Positions 53,670 to 62,369 of a stretch of 64,000 nucleotides of DNA are shown here, piece by piece. The stretch's first letter is position 1. Every line of letters starts with the position of its first letter. Source of the DNA: Sporosarcina luteola (GTDB taxonomy: Bacteria > Bacillota > Bacilli > Bacillales_A > Planococcaceae); NCBI RefSeq assembly GCF_023715245.1, contig NZ_JAMBNV010000002.1, forward strand, positions 186,001 through 250,000, in the 5' to 3' direction. The notes beneath the pieces were generated by a model that saw nothing but the letters and a program-made list of their open reading frames with translations, searched no databases and was not told the origin of the DNA. Position numbers and translations under genes: made by a program.

Positions 53670-55100
53670 TTATTTCCCTTTCACTTGTTGAAGAGCCTCT
53701 AATGCACGCTTTCTGGCAGCAGCGTGGTCGACAATCGGCGAAGGGTAGGTCACGCCCATTTGAATGCCCGCGTCCTCCAATACAGAGGTTGGCGCTACCC
53801 ACGGTCTATGGATATATGGAACTTGCAGACCGGAAAGCTCCGGCACCCATTTCCGTATATATTCGCCATCCGGGTCAAACTTCTCGCTTTGTAGGAACGG
53901 GTTAAAGATTCTAAAGTAAGGGGCAGCGTCAATGCCGCACCCTGTTACCCACTGCCACCCCATTGCGTTGTTGGCGGTATCAAAATCGAGGAGGGTATGC
54001 TTGAACCAGTTATAGCCCTCACTCCACGGGATCAGCAGATGCTTGACTAAAAACGACGCGGTCACCATTCGCACACGGTTATGCATGACGCCCGTCTCCC
54101 AAAGTTCCCGCATGCCTGCATCGACGAGCGGATAACCTGTCTGTCCCCTTTTCCATTTCATAAGCTGCTCAGCCGTGCCTTGCCAAGGGAACTCCAAAAA
54201 TTGCTTTCGCAACGGGATCCGGGTGATGTCCGGAAAGTGGATGAGTTGGTGATAGGCAAATTCACGCCATACAAGCTGTTTGAGAAACGTATCGATCGAT
54301 TGAACTGACGTGCCCTGCACTTCCTCATAGATGCTTCTTGCGGAATGCCACATCGCCTTCACGCTTATATTGCCTGCAGCAATATAAGGAGAGAGCATGG
54401 AGGAGGTGCCACTTGAGATCAAATCTCTTTCCGCTCCGTAATAAAACATGCCATCATCCGAGAATTGTTCCCATTGTTCAATGGCTGCTTGTTCACCGGG
54501 TTTCCAATACTTATCGAATTTCTGATGCCAAGGATTCTTGTCCAATACACATAATGAATCTAAGGCAAGCGTCTCAATTTCCTGCTCTATCCCTTTCATC
54601 CCTACTGGAACAGGAAGCGGGCGGGCTACCTCCTCCTGCATACACCTTTTCCAAAAAGAAGTGAATACTTTATAAGGTTCGCCTAGTTTATTCACTAATT
54701 CAGGATTGAATAAGAGCTGTCCGTGAAATATCTGCACCTCTTTCCCAATCGATTCGAGCTGCGCCGTGATCCTCATCCCCTCGCTCCGCTCGGCAGGCTC
54801 ATAACGATCATTGAAATAAACGGCTTCTGCATCCGTTTCTTCCATCAGCTCGACAAGCGCATCAAACTCATCTCCGGATTTAATAAAGAGCTTCAAGCCA
54901 TGTGCCTGAAGCCCTTTTTCAAGAGTTGCCACCGAATGATAGAGCCACCATGAGGATGCTTCACTTTCCGCATATTCCCGCTTCTCTTCTTCAGACCAAA
55001 TGAAGACAGGAATGACGATCCCCTCTTTCGCCGCCTCCCATAAAGCAGGGTTATCGTGTAATCGAAAATCTTTTCGAAACCATACAATCGTCCGTTTCAT
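53670..55100 (-). CDS. phrB: Deoxyribodipyrimidine photolyase
   Basis: Flavin enzyme that uses light to split cyclobutane pyrimidine dimers. The 476 residues from the ATG at 55100 (MKRTIVWFRKDFRLHDNP, AAGGA eight bases upstream) have the N-terminal antenna domain and the C-terminal FAD domain with GYPLVDAGMREL, NRVRM and WQWVTGCGIDAAPYFRIFNP. Looks like a class I CPD photolyase. Stands alone between sporulation and transport genes. Confidence 0.95.
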   Translation of the reverse strand: MKRTIVWFRKDFRLHDNPALWEAAKEGIVIPVFIWSEEEKREYAESEASSWWLYHSVATLEKGLQAHGLKLFIKSGDEFDALVELMEETDAEAVYFNDRYEPAERSEGMRITAQLESIGKEVQIFHGQLLFNPELVNKLGEPYKVFTSFWKRCMQEEVARPLPVPVGMKGIEQEIETLALDSLCVLDKNPWHQKFDKYWKPGEQAAIEQWEQFSDDGMFYYGAERDLISSGTSSMLSPYIAAGNISVKAMWHSARSIYEEVQGTSVQSIDTFLKQLVWREFAYHQLIHFPDITRIPLRKQFLEFPWQGTAEQLMKWKRGQTGYPLVDAGMRELWETGVMHNRVRMVTASFLVKHLLIPWSEGYNWFKHTLLDFDTANNAMGWQWVTGCGIDAAPYFRIFNPFLQSEKFDPDGEYIRKWVPELSGLQVPYIHRPWVAPTSVLEDAGIQMGVTYPSPIVDHAAARKRALEALQQVKGK

Positions 55101-55250
55101 CTTTCTCATCCTTCGTGACAGGAGTCAGTTCTCTTCTTGCAGCTTCAGAACGACTATGCCTGTTCAATCTCGTCATCACTCATATTGCCCTTTATCACTT
55201 TGGTTTATAGCCTCATTTGCTTCGCCATATCGAGAACGGTTTACTATCCT

Positions 55251-56504
55251 TCAGACGGTTCCCGTACTAGCCGGTACCCGGTCATCATCAGGATCGCCCA
55301 GGACCCCCTCCGTCTGAGCAACGACAACTGCGCATGCTGCATCTCCTGTGATGTTGACGGCAGTGCGTACCATATCAAGAAGTCGGTCGACCCCTAAGAC
55401 GAGTGCGATTCCTTCGACAGGCAGGCCGACAGATGTCAACACCATCGCCAGCATGATCAGTCCTGCGCCAGGCACAGCAGCCGTCCCGATGCTGGCAAGG
55501 ACTGCGGTGAGGACGACGGTGAGCAACTGCCCCATTGACAGTTCAATGCCATAAGCTTGGGCGATGAAAACAACTGCCGCCCCCTGCATGATTGCCGTTC
55601 CGTCCATATTGATTGTCGCACCTAACGATTGAGTGAAGGAACTGATCGATTCAGGCACTTTCAGCTTCTCCTGCGCGGTCTTCATGGAAATCGGGAGCGT
55701 TGCCGCGGAACTCGCCGTACTGAAGGCGACGACCTGCGCCGGAAAGAAGTTTTTAAAGAACCAGACCGGATTCCGCTTGCCGATCAAGGACACCGAGCCC
55801 CCGTAGACGACGATCGAATGGATAAGAAGAGCGCCTAGGACAACAACCATATACATTCCCATCGCCCGGAGCGCGTCGAACCCTTGACTGCCGACTGCTG
55901 AAGCAATCAAGCCGAAAGCTCCGTATGGCGCAAACTTCATGACAAAGGTGATGAGGTACATGATTAGCTCATTAGTTTGCTCCAGCAATTCGGTGACTCG
56001 CTCCACCCGATTGCCGAGCATTGCAATCCCGAATCCGACCAGAGCCGCAAAGAAGATGATCTGCAACATATTCCCTTCCGCCATTGCAGTGATCGGGTTC
56101 GTCGGGATGATACCTAACAACGTGTCTGTGACAGGCGGTGCTTCTGACGCTTCATAATTCGCGCCTGACGTATCAAAGTCCCCTCCTGCACCCGGCTTCA
56201 GCATGAGGGCCAAAGAGAGGGCAATGACGATGGCGATTGCGGTTGTAGCCAGGAAATATCCTAACGTCTTCCCGCCAATCCTTCCTAACTTCTTAGGATC
56301 ACCTATGCCAATCGTTCCAAGCGCAATGGAAACGAAAACGACCGGGATGACTAGCATCTTCATGAGGTTCAGGAAGATGATTCCCAACGGCTTGAACAGG
56401 TACTTATCCGCTACTCCGAAAATTCCCGGGGCAAACAAGTTCAGAATCAGTCCGACAACGATACCGGCAATAAGGGCGATGATAATTTTCCGTGCTAACT
56501 TCAT
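55251..56504 (-). CDS. Sodium or proton:dicarboxylate/glutamate symporter
   Basis: DAACS-family importer. The 417 residues have eight predicted spans and the signature re-entrant and substrate motifs STASSAATLPISM, NMDGTAIMQG and VDRLLDMVRTAVNITGDA. Similar to GltP/DctP/GltT; substrate choice among glutamate, aspartate and C4-dicarboxylates cannot be settled from sequence. Confidence 0.93.
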   Translation of the reverse strand: MKLARKIIIALIAGIVVGLILNLFAPGIFGVADKYLFKPLGIIFLNLMKMLVIPVVFVSIALGTIGIGDPKKLGRIGGKTLGYFLATTAIAIVIALSLALMLKPGAGGDFDTSGANYEASEAPPVTDTLLGIIPTNPITAMAEGNMLQIIFFAALVGFGIAMLGNRVERVTELLEQTNELIMYLITFVMKFAPYGAFGLIASAVGSQGFDALRAMGMYMVVVLGALLIHSIVVYGGSVSLIGKRNPVWFFKNFFPAQVVAFSTASSAATLPISMKTAQEKLKVPESISSFTQSLGATINMDGTAIMQGAAVVFIAQAYGIELSMGQLLTVVLTAVLASIGTAAVPGAGLIMLAMVLTSVGLPVEGIALVLGVDRLLDMVRTAVNITGDAACAVVVAQTEGVLGDPDDDRVPASTGTV

Positions 56505-56599
56505 GGCAATTCCTCCTCTATCTATTTCCCGGAAATAATAAAGTAAAATGCTATCTGTCTATCTATCCCTTATTTTCGTAATTGTGAAACTTCGTTTTC

Positions 56600-56642
56600 T
56601 CAAAATAAAAAGAGCTGTCCCCTTTGATAGGAGACAGCCCTG
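56600..56642 (-). terminator. Terminator of the 57-residue gene
   Basis: Minus strand GGGCTGTCTCC, loop, GGGGACAGCTC then TTTTTATTTTG, 14 bases past the stop. Confidence 0.85.
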
Positions 56643-56655
56643 GAGTTATTCTTTA

Positions 56656-56829
56656 TTATTGATATACTTGCGGCAATTCTCTTGGAGTAAATCCGGCAGT
56701 TTCTTTCCTATTCTTTGTATACTGCGGATAGTGGACAGGCGAACCTTCGTCGATCATCTCAAGCGATGCGATGAAATCAGGATCCTGTCTCAGTTCCATT
56801 TCGTACGGATCAATGAATACGCGTTCCAT
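56656..56829 (-). CDS. Small acidic protein, unknown function
   Basis: Fifty-seven residues, MERVFIDPYEMELRQDPDF at the start and TPRELPQVYQ at the end, with no membrane span. AAGGAG lies nine bases before the ATG, and a terminator follows. I do not recognise the family. The clean expression signals and its tyrosine- and proline-rich sequence support a real gene. Confidence 0.65.
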   Translation of the reverse strand: MERVFIDPYEMELRQDPDFIASLEMIDEGSPVHYPQYTKNRKETAGFTPRELPQVYQ

Positions 56830-57031
56830 TCAATCACTCTCCTTCATTTGGGACCCAAGGCAAATGTGACGTGAAATGAAGACGATAACCACAATAGGAA
56901 AAGTCGCGGGACCGTCCCTCGTTACTACTATTATACCAAATTTTCTGTTTAAAGTAAAGAATTGCAGATTGCGTTTCTTTTCGCTCAATAAGGATATAAT
57001 AATACTAAGCATGTCGGAAGGAGACGTTACG

Positions 57032-57424
57032 ATGAAGCGGATTGTATTATTCGATGGGGAATGCAACTTTTGCAATTCAAGTGTCCAATTCATAATAAAA
57101 CGGGATCCTGCTGCCCACTTCCTTTTTTCCTCATTGCAAAGCGAGACCGGCGAAAAGTATGTGAAGCAATTTAACATTCCGAAGGATGTCGACAGCATCG
57201 TGTTGATAGAAAACGGAAAGGCATACACAAAATCGTCCGCCGCCCTCCATATTGCAAAGAAGTTGGACGGTTTATGGCATCTGTTATTTCTATTTATACT
57301 CGTCCCACGTAAAATCCGTGACGGCTTTTACGATTATTTTGCCCGCAACCGTTATCGATGGTTCGGCAAGACTGAAGGGGCTTGCATGCTTCCTTCTCCG
57401 GATGAAAGGAAACGATTTATTTAA
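57032..57424 (+). CDS. DUF393 (YuxK-like) thiol-disulfide type protein
   Basis: The 130 residues from the ATG at 57032 follow AAGGAG at eight bases. The N-terminal LFDGECNFCNSSVQF is the DUF393 hallmark with a CxxC-like redox pair; the C-terminal part has YDYFARNRYRWFGK. Some members fuse to other oxidoreductase-like domains, but the role is unknown. The upstream 52 in-frame codons are not coding-like. Confidence 0.88.
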   Translation: MKRIVLFDGECNFCNSSVQFIIKRDPAAHFLFSSLQSETGEKYVKQFNIPKDVDSIVLIENGKAYTKSSAALHIAKKLDGLWHLLFLFILVPRKIRDGFYDYFARNRYRWFGKTEGACMLPSPDERKRFI

Positions 57425-57435
57425 CAATATTCCGG

Positions 57436-57470
57436 TGCCTCTCCTATTATGAGAGGCATCTTTTTTATTT
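57436..57470 (+). terminator. Terminator of the DUF393 gene
   Basis: GTGCCTCTC, loop CTATTAT, GAGAGGCAT then CTTTTTTATTT. Confidence 0.9.
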
Positions 57471-57584
57471 CTGTATAATTTTTTTACATATCCACATACA
57501 ATTGGAGAACATCTGCAGGTTGTACATGAAAAATTACTCCAGTCACCAGATAAACGAAGAAAAACAGTTCCAAAGGGAGGTATT

Positions 57585-58817
57585 ATGGGGAAAAGGGTCA
57601 TACGTAATTTGTCCGCATTATTGGCGCTTATGCTTTACGTTGGTATGTCTCCCCTCCAAATAGTAAGCGCTGACACTACTGTCGAAGAAAGTACGACCGA
57701 AACTGCGGCACCGAGCTGGGTCGCCCCTGCAAGCTATCTCGCATTAGGCGATTCACTTGCCGCGGGAATGGATCATTCCGGAAAAATTGGTGACGGCTAT
57801 GCTGATTACCTGGCGGATACTCTGGAAGAAACAGGGCTTTTGGATTCTTTCAATAAAACCTTCGCTGTGCCTGGCTACACAACAAAGGATGTACTGAAGG
57901 ACATCGAAGAAAATGCGACGCGGGAAGTTGATGGAAAGTCCATCCGACTTCATGACGCGATTGCCAATGCAGTTCTGATTACGATCAGTGCGGGTGCGAA
58001 TGATGTACTTGCGCATGTGGAAATCGATCCGAAGACGTTTGCTATCACGTATGACGAGCAGGCGCTTCAGATGGAAATCAAGCAAGTCGGCATGAATCTG
58101 ATGAAAATCATTACGGCAATCCATACGATCAATCCTGATGCGCAAGTGTATGTGATGGGCTATTACAATCCTTATCCTCATCTTCCAGCGGAGATTCAGC
58201 CTTTGCTCGCACAGATGTTGACCGGTGTGAATAAAGCGATTGAGACGGCGGCACAATTGCCAAATGTCGATTGGGTCGAAACGGCTGATGTCGTCGCAAA
58301 GGATTTTAAAGTCAATTTGCCGAATCCGGAAAATATCCATTTGAGTCCGGATGGATATCAGGTCGTGGCGGAACTATTTTGGAATAAAGTCCAGGTCGAT
58401 TATCCTTGGATTCCCGCTGATGCTTTTATTGCAGATGACGTTACGACGGATTCCATCACGCTCGCTTGGAAGGCGGCGACTACCGAGGGACAGATTGCAG
58501 CGTATGATATTTTTCTCGAGGGTAACAAGATCGGGTCCGTTGACGGCGATGTATTTTCATTCACGGTCGGGGAATTGGAGGAAAATCATGCGTATGCATT
58601 TTCCATCGTGGCAGTAGATCAAAATGGAATCAGCAGTGAGGAATCGCCATCCTTGAATGTGACCACGGAAGCTATCGCCACTTCGTTGTTCAGCGACATA
58701 AAAGGTCACTGGGCTGAGGATGTAATCGAGCAAACTGCATTCAGCCCTACTGAACCTGTGACACGTGCATTTGCCACTAGTCTATTGACGAAGTTGATAA
58801 GCGTAACAAATAAATAA
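57585..58817 (+). CDS. Secreted SGNH hydrolase with FN3 domain and damaged SLH module
   Basis: The signal peptide (about 1-29, cut near VSA-D) is followed by an SGNH/GDSL esterase domain (about 48-275) with ALGDSLAAG (Ser57), GAND (Asn139) and NIHLSPDGY (His252). Position -3 from the histidine, where Asp is usual, is Glu249. A fibronectin type III-like domain (about 280-362) follows. The C-terminus (369-404) starts and ends like an SLH motif but lacks some 17 middle residues. Likely a lipase or esterase on the cell surface; the substrate is unknown. Confidence 0.88.
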   Translation: MGKRVIRNLSALLALMLYVGMSPLQIVSADTTVEESTTETAAPSWVAPASYLALGDSLAAGMDHSGKIGDGYADYLADTLEETGLLDSFNKTFAVPGYTTKDVLKDIEENATREVDGKSIRLHDAIANAVLITISAGANDVLAHVEIDPKTFAITYDEQALQMEIKQVGMNLMKIITAIHTINPDAQVYVMGYYNPYPHLPAEIQPLLAQMLTGVNKAIETAAQLPNVDWVETADVVAKDFKVNLPNPENIHLSPDGYQVVAELFWNKVQVDYPWIPADAFIADDVTTDSITLAWKAATTEGQIAAYDIFLEGNKIGSVDGDVFSFTVGELEENHAYAFSIVAVDQNGISSEESPSLNVTTEAIATSLFSDIKGHWAEDVIEQTAFSPTEPVTRAFATSLLTKLISVTNK

Positions 58818-58821
58818 TACG

Positions 58822-58851
58822 AAAAAGGTTCCGGTTGCCCGGAACCTTTTT
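58822..58851. terminator. Bidirectional terminator
   Basis: AAAAAGGTTCCGG and CCGGAACCTTTTT pair perfectly around a four-base loop between the convergent SGNH and DUF779 genes, with T-runs for both strands. Confidence 0.95.
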
Positions 58852-59214
58852 CTATGCTTCTTGCTGGAGCTTTTCATTCTCCTCAGCCGTAAAGGCGCGG
58901 GACCGTGTAAGGAATCGCTTCCCTTCCACCCCCTCCAGTGAGAACATGCCTCCCCTGCCTTCCACGACGTCAATGATCAGCTGCGTATGCTTCCAGTAGT
59001 CAAATTGGTTTTTATGCATGTAAAATGGCGTTCCGCCGATATGACCGAGGAGGACGTCCTGATCACCGATGATCAGGTCGCCTTCCGGGTAGCACATCGG
59101 GGAGGATCCGTCACAGCAGCCTCCCGATTGGTGGAACATTAACGGGCCATGCTTCCCCTTCAATAATTCAATCAATTCCAAAGCAGCGTCCGTTGCAAGA
59201 ACACGTTCAGGCAT
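58852..59214 (-). CDS. DUF779 protein linked to aldehyde dehydrogenase
   Basis: The 120 residues from the ATG at 59214 (AAAGGAGG seven bases upstream) contain FHQSGGCCDGSSPMCYP, a cysteine-rich motif seen across DUF779. It follows the aldehyde dehydrogenase gene by 48 bp in one transcript, the usual genomic partnership. A metal-binding or accessory role is possible; the function is not established. Confidence 0.9.
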   Translation of the reverse strand: MPERVLATDAALELIELLKGKHGPLMFHQSGGCCDGSSPMCYPEGDLIIGDQDVLLGHIGGTPFYMHKNQFDYWKHTQLIIDVVEGRGGMFSLEGVEGKRFLTRSRAFTAEENEKLQQEA

Positions 59215-59262
59215 GGACATGCCTCCTTTCCAATCACTTAAAACGGAATGGAAATCTCTTGA

Positions 59263-60804
59263 TCAAAAGAATCCTAATTTGTCTTCGCTATAGCTTACGA
59301 GCATATTTTTCGTCTGTTGGTAATGTGAAAGCATTTGCAGATGGTTTTCACGTCCGATACCGGATGCCTTGTAGCCTCCGAATGCGGCATGCGCCGGATA
59401 GGCATGGTAGCAGTTCGTCCAGACACGCCCTGCTTCAATGCCACGTCCGAAGCGATATGCTGTATTCATATCGCGTGTCCAGACGCCTGAACCTAAACCG
59501 TATAATGTATCGTTCGCAATTTCCAAAGCTTCTTCTTTCGTCTTGAATGTCGTCACAGAAACGACCGGCCCGAAGATCTCCTCTTGGAAAATGCGCATTT
59601 TGTTATTCCCTTTGAAGACTGTCGGCTGGACATAGTAGCCACCCGCCAATTCGCCGCCAAGCTTATTCTGTTCTCCGCCAACGAGGCACTCGGCCCCTTC
59701 CTGTTTCCCGATATCAAGGTACGAAAGGATTTTTTCCAATTGCTCCGTCGAAGCTTGTGCACCCATCATGACTGTAGGGTCGAGCGGGTTGCCGATTTTG
59801 ATTGCTTTAACACGCTCGATCGCACGTTCCATGAACTTATCGTAAATGGATTCCTGGATCAATGCACGCGAAGGGCAAGTGCACACTTCCCCTTGGTTCA
59901 ATGCAAACATGACGAAGCCTTCGATTGCTTTGTCTAGGAATGCATCGTCTTCCGCCATGACGTCCTCAAAGAAGATGTTCGGCGATTTCCCGCCAAGCTC
60001 GAGCGTCATCGGAATCAGGTTCTGGGAAGCATACTGCATGATGAGGCGGCCTGTCGTCGTCTCGCCTGTGAATGCGATTTTCCCGATCCGCGGGCTCGAT
60101 GCTAACGGTTTACCTGCTTCTAGACCGAAACCGTTAACGATATTAAGAACGCCAGCCGGTAGAAGGTCTTCGATTAATTCCATCAGCACGAGAATGGATG
60201 AAGGAGTCTGTTCAGCTGGTTTCAGCACGACGCAGTTCCCCGCAGCGAGCGCAGGCGCCAGCTTCCAAACGGCCATTAGCAACGGGAAGTTCCAGGGGAT
60301 GATTTGGCCGACAACCCCGATCGGTTCATGGAAATGGTACGCAACTGTATTGTTATCGATTTGGCTGACGCCGCCTTCTTGTGAGCGGATTGCCGAAGCG
60401 AAATATCTGAAATGGTCGATTGCAAGCGGCAGGTCGGCATTCAATGTTTCGCGGACCGCTTTACCGTTTTCCCACGTTTCCGCAACAGCAAGCATTTCAA
60501 GATTCGCTTCCATGCGGTCAGCGATTTTCAATAGGATATTCGCCCGTTCCGTGACGGACGTTTTCCCCCATGCATCCTTCGCAGCATGTGCCGCATCCAA
60601 TGCAAGCTCAATGTCTTCAGCAGTCGAACGCGCCACTTGTGTAAACACTTTGCCCGTAACTGGCGTCGGGTTGTCGAAGTACTGCCCATTCACCGGGGCA
60701 ACCCATTTTCCTCCGATGAAATTATCGTAGCGTTCCTTGAAATTCACCTTTGCCCCTTCTGTGTTCGGAAATGCATAAACGTGATTTTCTACAGCTTGTA
60801 CCAT
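59263..60804 (-). CDS. Acetaldehyde-type NAD-dependent aldehyde dehydrogenase
   Basis: Oxidises aldehydes to acids. The 513 residues have the cofactor region [17 protein letters not shown], the glutamate motif LELGGKSPN and the catalytic cysteine in [14 protein letters not shown]. Close in pattern to AcoD/AldB acetaldehyde dehydrogenases. Start ATG at 60804 behind GGGAGG. A perfect catabolite-responsive element lies in its leader. Confidence 0.95.
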   Translation of the reverse strand: MVQAVENHVYAFPNTEGAKVNFKERYDNFIGGKWVAPVNGQYFDNPTPVTGKVFTQVARSTAEDIELALDAAHAAKDAWGKTSVTERANILLKIADRMEANLEMLAVAETWENGKAVRETLNADLPLAIDHFRYFASAIRSQEGGVSQIDNNTVAYHFHEPIGVVGQIIPWNFPLLMAVWKLAPALAAGNCVVLKPAEQTPSSILVLMELIEDLLPAGVLNIVNGFGLEAGKPLASSPRIGKIAFTGETTTGRLIMQYASQNLIPMTLELGGKSPNIFFEDVMAEDDAFLDKAIEGFVMFALNQGEVCTCPSRALIQESIYDKFMERAIERVKAIKIGNPLDPTVMMGAQASTEQLEKILSYLDIGKQEGAECLVGGEQNKLGGELAGGYYVQPTVFKGNNKMRIFQEEIFGPVVSVTTFKTKEEALEIANDTLYGLGSGVWTRDMNTAYRFGRGIEAGRVWTNCYHAYPAHAAFGGYKASGIGRENHLQMLSHYQQTKNMLVSYSEDKLGFF

Positions 60805-60899
60805 GTTCCATTCCTCCCTATTCCTTATAGATTGCTATAGTAAGTGCAAAAATCGCACACAAAGCCACCATATGCGCTGATCTGCAGCGCTATTCAATT

Positions 60900-60913
60900 T
60901 GAATGCGCTTACA
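60900..60913 (-). promoter_or_regulatory. Catabolite-responsive element (CcpA site)
   Basis: Minus strand TGTAAGCGCATTCA fits the cre consensus TGWAARCGNWNWCA at every position. It lies about 25-35 nt downstream of the predicted transcription start, which suggests roadblock repression by CcpA. Confidence 0.85.
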
Positions 60914-60941
60914 TGTAATGAATGAAGAGTCTGTGAATTCT

Positions 60942-60970
60942 ATTCTATCTGACTAAACAAATTATTGCAA
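60942..60970 (-). promoter_or_regulatory. Sigma-A promoter of the aldehyde dehydrogenase gene
   Basis: Minus strand TTGCAA, 17-base spacer, TAGAAT. Confidence 0.7.
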
Positions 60971-60980
60971 GTTGCATAGT

Positions 60981-61053
60981 TTATCACCGCTCAGGACATT
61001 TTTATCACCACTTATGACTACTTAATCCCCGTTCGCAGCATAGTTATCACCAG
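60981..61053 (+). repeat. 21-bp tandem array, TTATCACC family (array F)
   Basis: ATCACC (ATCCCC in the third unit) begins at 60983, 61004, 61025 and 61046, exactly 21 bp apart, preceded by TT or TTA. The intervening bases vary. Distinct in sequence from the other arrays but the same in layout. Confidence 0.75.
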
Positions 61054-61162
61054 TCACGTATATTCGCCCCATTGTTTACCATTTATTAATTCCCCCGTAA
61101 TAATTTGTTCATAATTTCCCCTTACAATAAAACCAACGAGTATATGAGAGGAGTTTTTATTT

Positions 61163-62323
61163 ATGGCGAATTCATTCGGCAAACGTTTCATCACAACAGT
61201 CGGTGCTGGCATTCTAGGTTCCGCGATAACGCTAGGTGTCGTGGCAAATACGGACATAATGCAGGTTAAAACACAGAGTGAGGCAACGGCAAGCGTTACG
61301 GAAAGTTCAACCTCAACGCCTAATTTCATCCCAACTTCGGCGAACTCTCCAACTTCCCTTTCCGATATGGTGGAGCATGCATCGAAAGGAATTGTCGGTG
61401 TATCGAACTTCAAAAACGCCGGTAACCGCTTCGCCGGCAGTTCTGAGCTCTCGGAATACGGGACCGGCTCCGGAGTCATTTATAAAATCGATGGCGATGA
61501 TGCCTACATCGTGACGAATAACCACGTCATCGAAGGCGCGGGCAAAGTCGAAGTGACATTGCAAGGCGGCGAGAAGGAAACTGCGGAGCTGATTGGCAGT
61601 GATGCATTGACCGACCTTGCCGTTCTCAAAATCAATGCCAAACTTGTCGACACTGCCCTTGAATTCGGGGATTCCGATAAATTACGCGCAGGCGATCCTG
61701 TCGTCGCCATCGGTAACCCGCTCAGTTTGGACTTCTCCGGCACCGTTACACAAGGCATCATTAGTGCACCATCTCGTTCCATCGACGTGAAAACGACTGC
61801 AGGCAATTGGGAAATGAACGTAATCCAAACGGACGCGGCTATCAATCCCGGCAACAGCGGCGGCGCCCTTCTGACGACGGATGGCAAACTGATCGGCATC
61901 AACAGTTTAAAAATCGCGGATAACGGTGTGGAAGGACTCGGCTTCGCAATCCCGAGCAATGACGTCGTTCCATTGCTCGAACAAATTACGAAAGACGGCA
62001 AAATCGAACGGCCGTATATCGGCGTTGGCCTTGCAGACTTGGCCGAGGTTCCGTATATCTATGTACAGGATCTACCGGAAGAAGTGAAAGGTGGCGTCAT
62101 GGTCGCCAACGTCGACCCGACATCTGCAGCGGGCAAAGCTGGATTGAAAGAGCAGGACGTCATCACCGCGATTAACGGAACCGATATCAGCAACTCCATG
62201 GAACTGCGCAAATTCCTTTATTCCGAACTTAAAATCGGTGACAAAGCGACACTCACCGTTTACTCCGGCTCCCAAAAACGCACAGTTGAATTGACATTGA
62301 CGAGCAATACACCGGTTGAATAA
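61163..62323 (+). CDS. HtrA/DegP-type membrane-anchored serine protease
   Basis: Quality-control protease outside the membrane. The 386 residues have one N-terminal anchor (about 8-30), a Ser/Thr-rich linker, a trypsin-like domain with His121 (TNNHVIEG), Asp151 (DLAVLKI) and Ser232 (NPGNSGGALL), and one C-terminal PDZ domain (about 283-375). Member of the HtrA/HtrB/YyxA group; which paralog is unclear. CssRS control is known in B. subtilis, but no certain site was seen here. Confidence 0.95.
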   Translation: MANSFGKRFITTVGAGILGSAITLGVVANTDIMQVKTQSEATASVTESSTSTPNFIPTSANSPTSLSDMVEHASKGIVGVSNFKNAGNRFAGSSELSEYGTGSGVIYKIDGDDAYIVTNNHVIEGAGKVEVTLQGGEKETAELIGSDALTDLAVLKINAKLVDTALEFGDSDKLRAGDPVVAIGNPLSLDFSGTVTQGIISAPSRSIDVKTTAGNWEMNVIQTDAAINPGNSGGALLTTDGKLIGINSLKIADNGVEGLGFAIPSNDVVPLLEQITKDGKIERPYIGVGLADLAEVPYIYVQDLPEEVKGGVMVANVDPTSAAGKAGLKEQDVITAINGTDISNSMELRKFLYSELKIGDKATLTVYSGSQKRTVELTLTSNTPVE

Positions 62324-62329
62324 AAGAAC

Positions 62330-62367
62330 AAACACCTCCGCCATTTTCAGTTGTGGCGGAGGTGTTT
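62330..62367. terminator. Bidirectional terminator after the protease
   Basis: AAACACCTCCGCCA and TGGCGGAGGTGTTT pair perfectly around a 10-base loop between convergent genes. Confidence 0.92.
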
Positions 62368-62369
62368 AT

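Larger units (their letters stand above)
60805..61162. other. Divergent intergenic region between aldehyde dehydrogenase and htrA-like genes
   Basis: The 358 bp hold the aldehyde dehydrogenase leader with a cre site, its promoter (60942-60970), a four-unit 21-bp array (60981-61053) and about 110 bp before the protease gene that end in the ribosome site GAGGAG. No clear consensus promoter for the protease was found, and no gene. Confidence 0.75.

Noticed and set aside
59846-60730. 294-codon open frame on the plus strand
   Set aside because: Antisense shadow of the aldehyde dehydrogenase gene, which has clear catalytic motifs on the minus strand.
60805-60990. Sigma-54 promoter before the aldehyde dehydrogenase gene
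   Set aside because: No TGGCA-N7-TTGC type -24/-12 pair was found; a sigma-A pattern and cre fit better.
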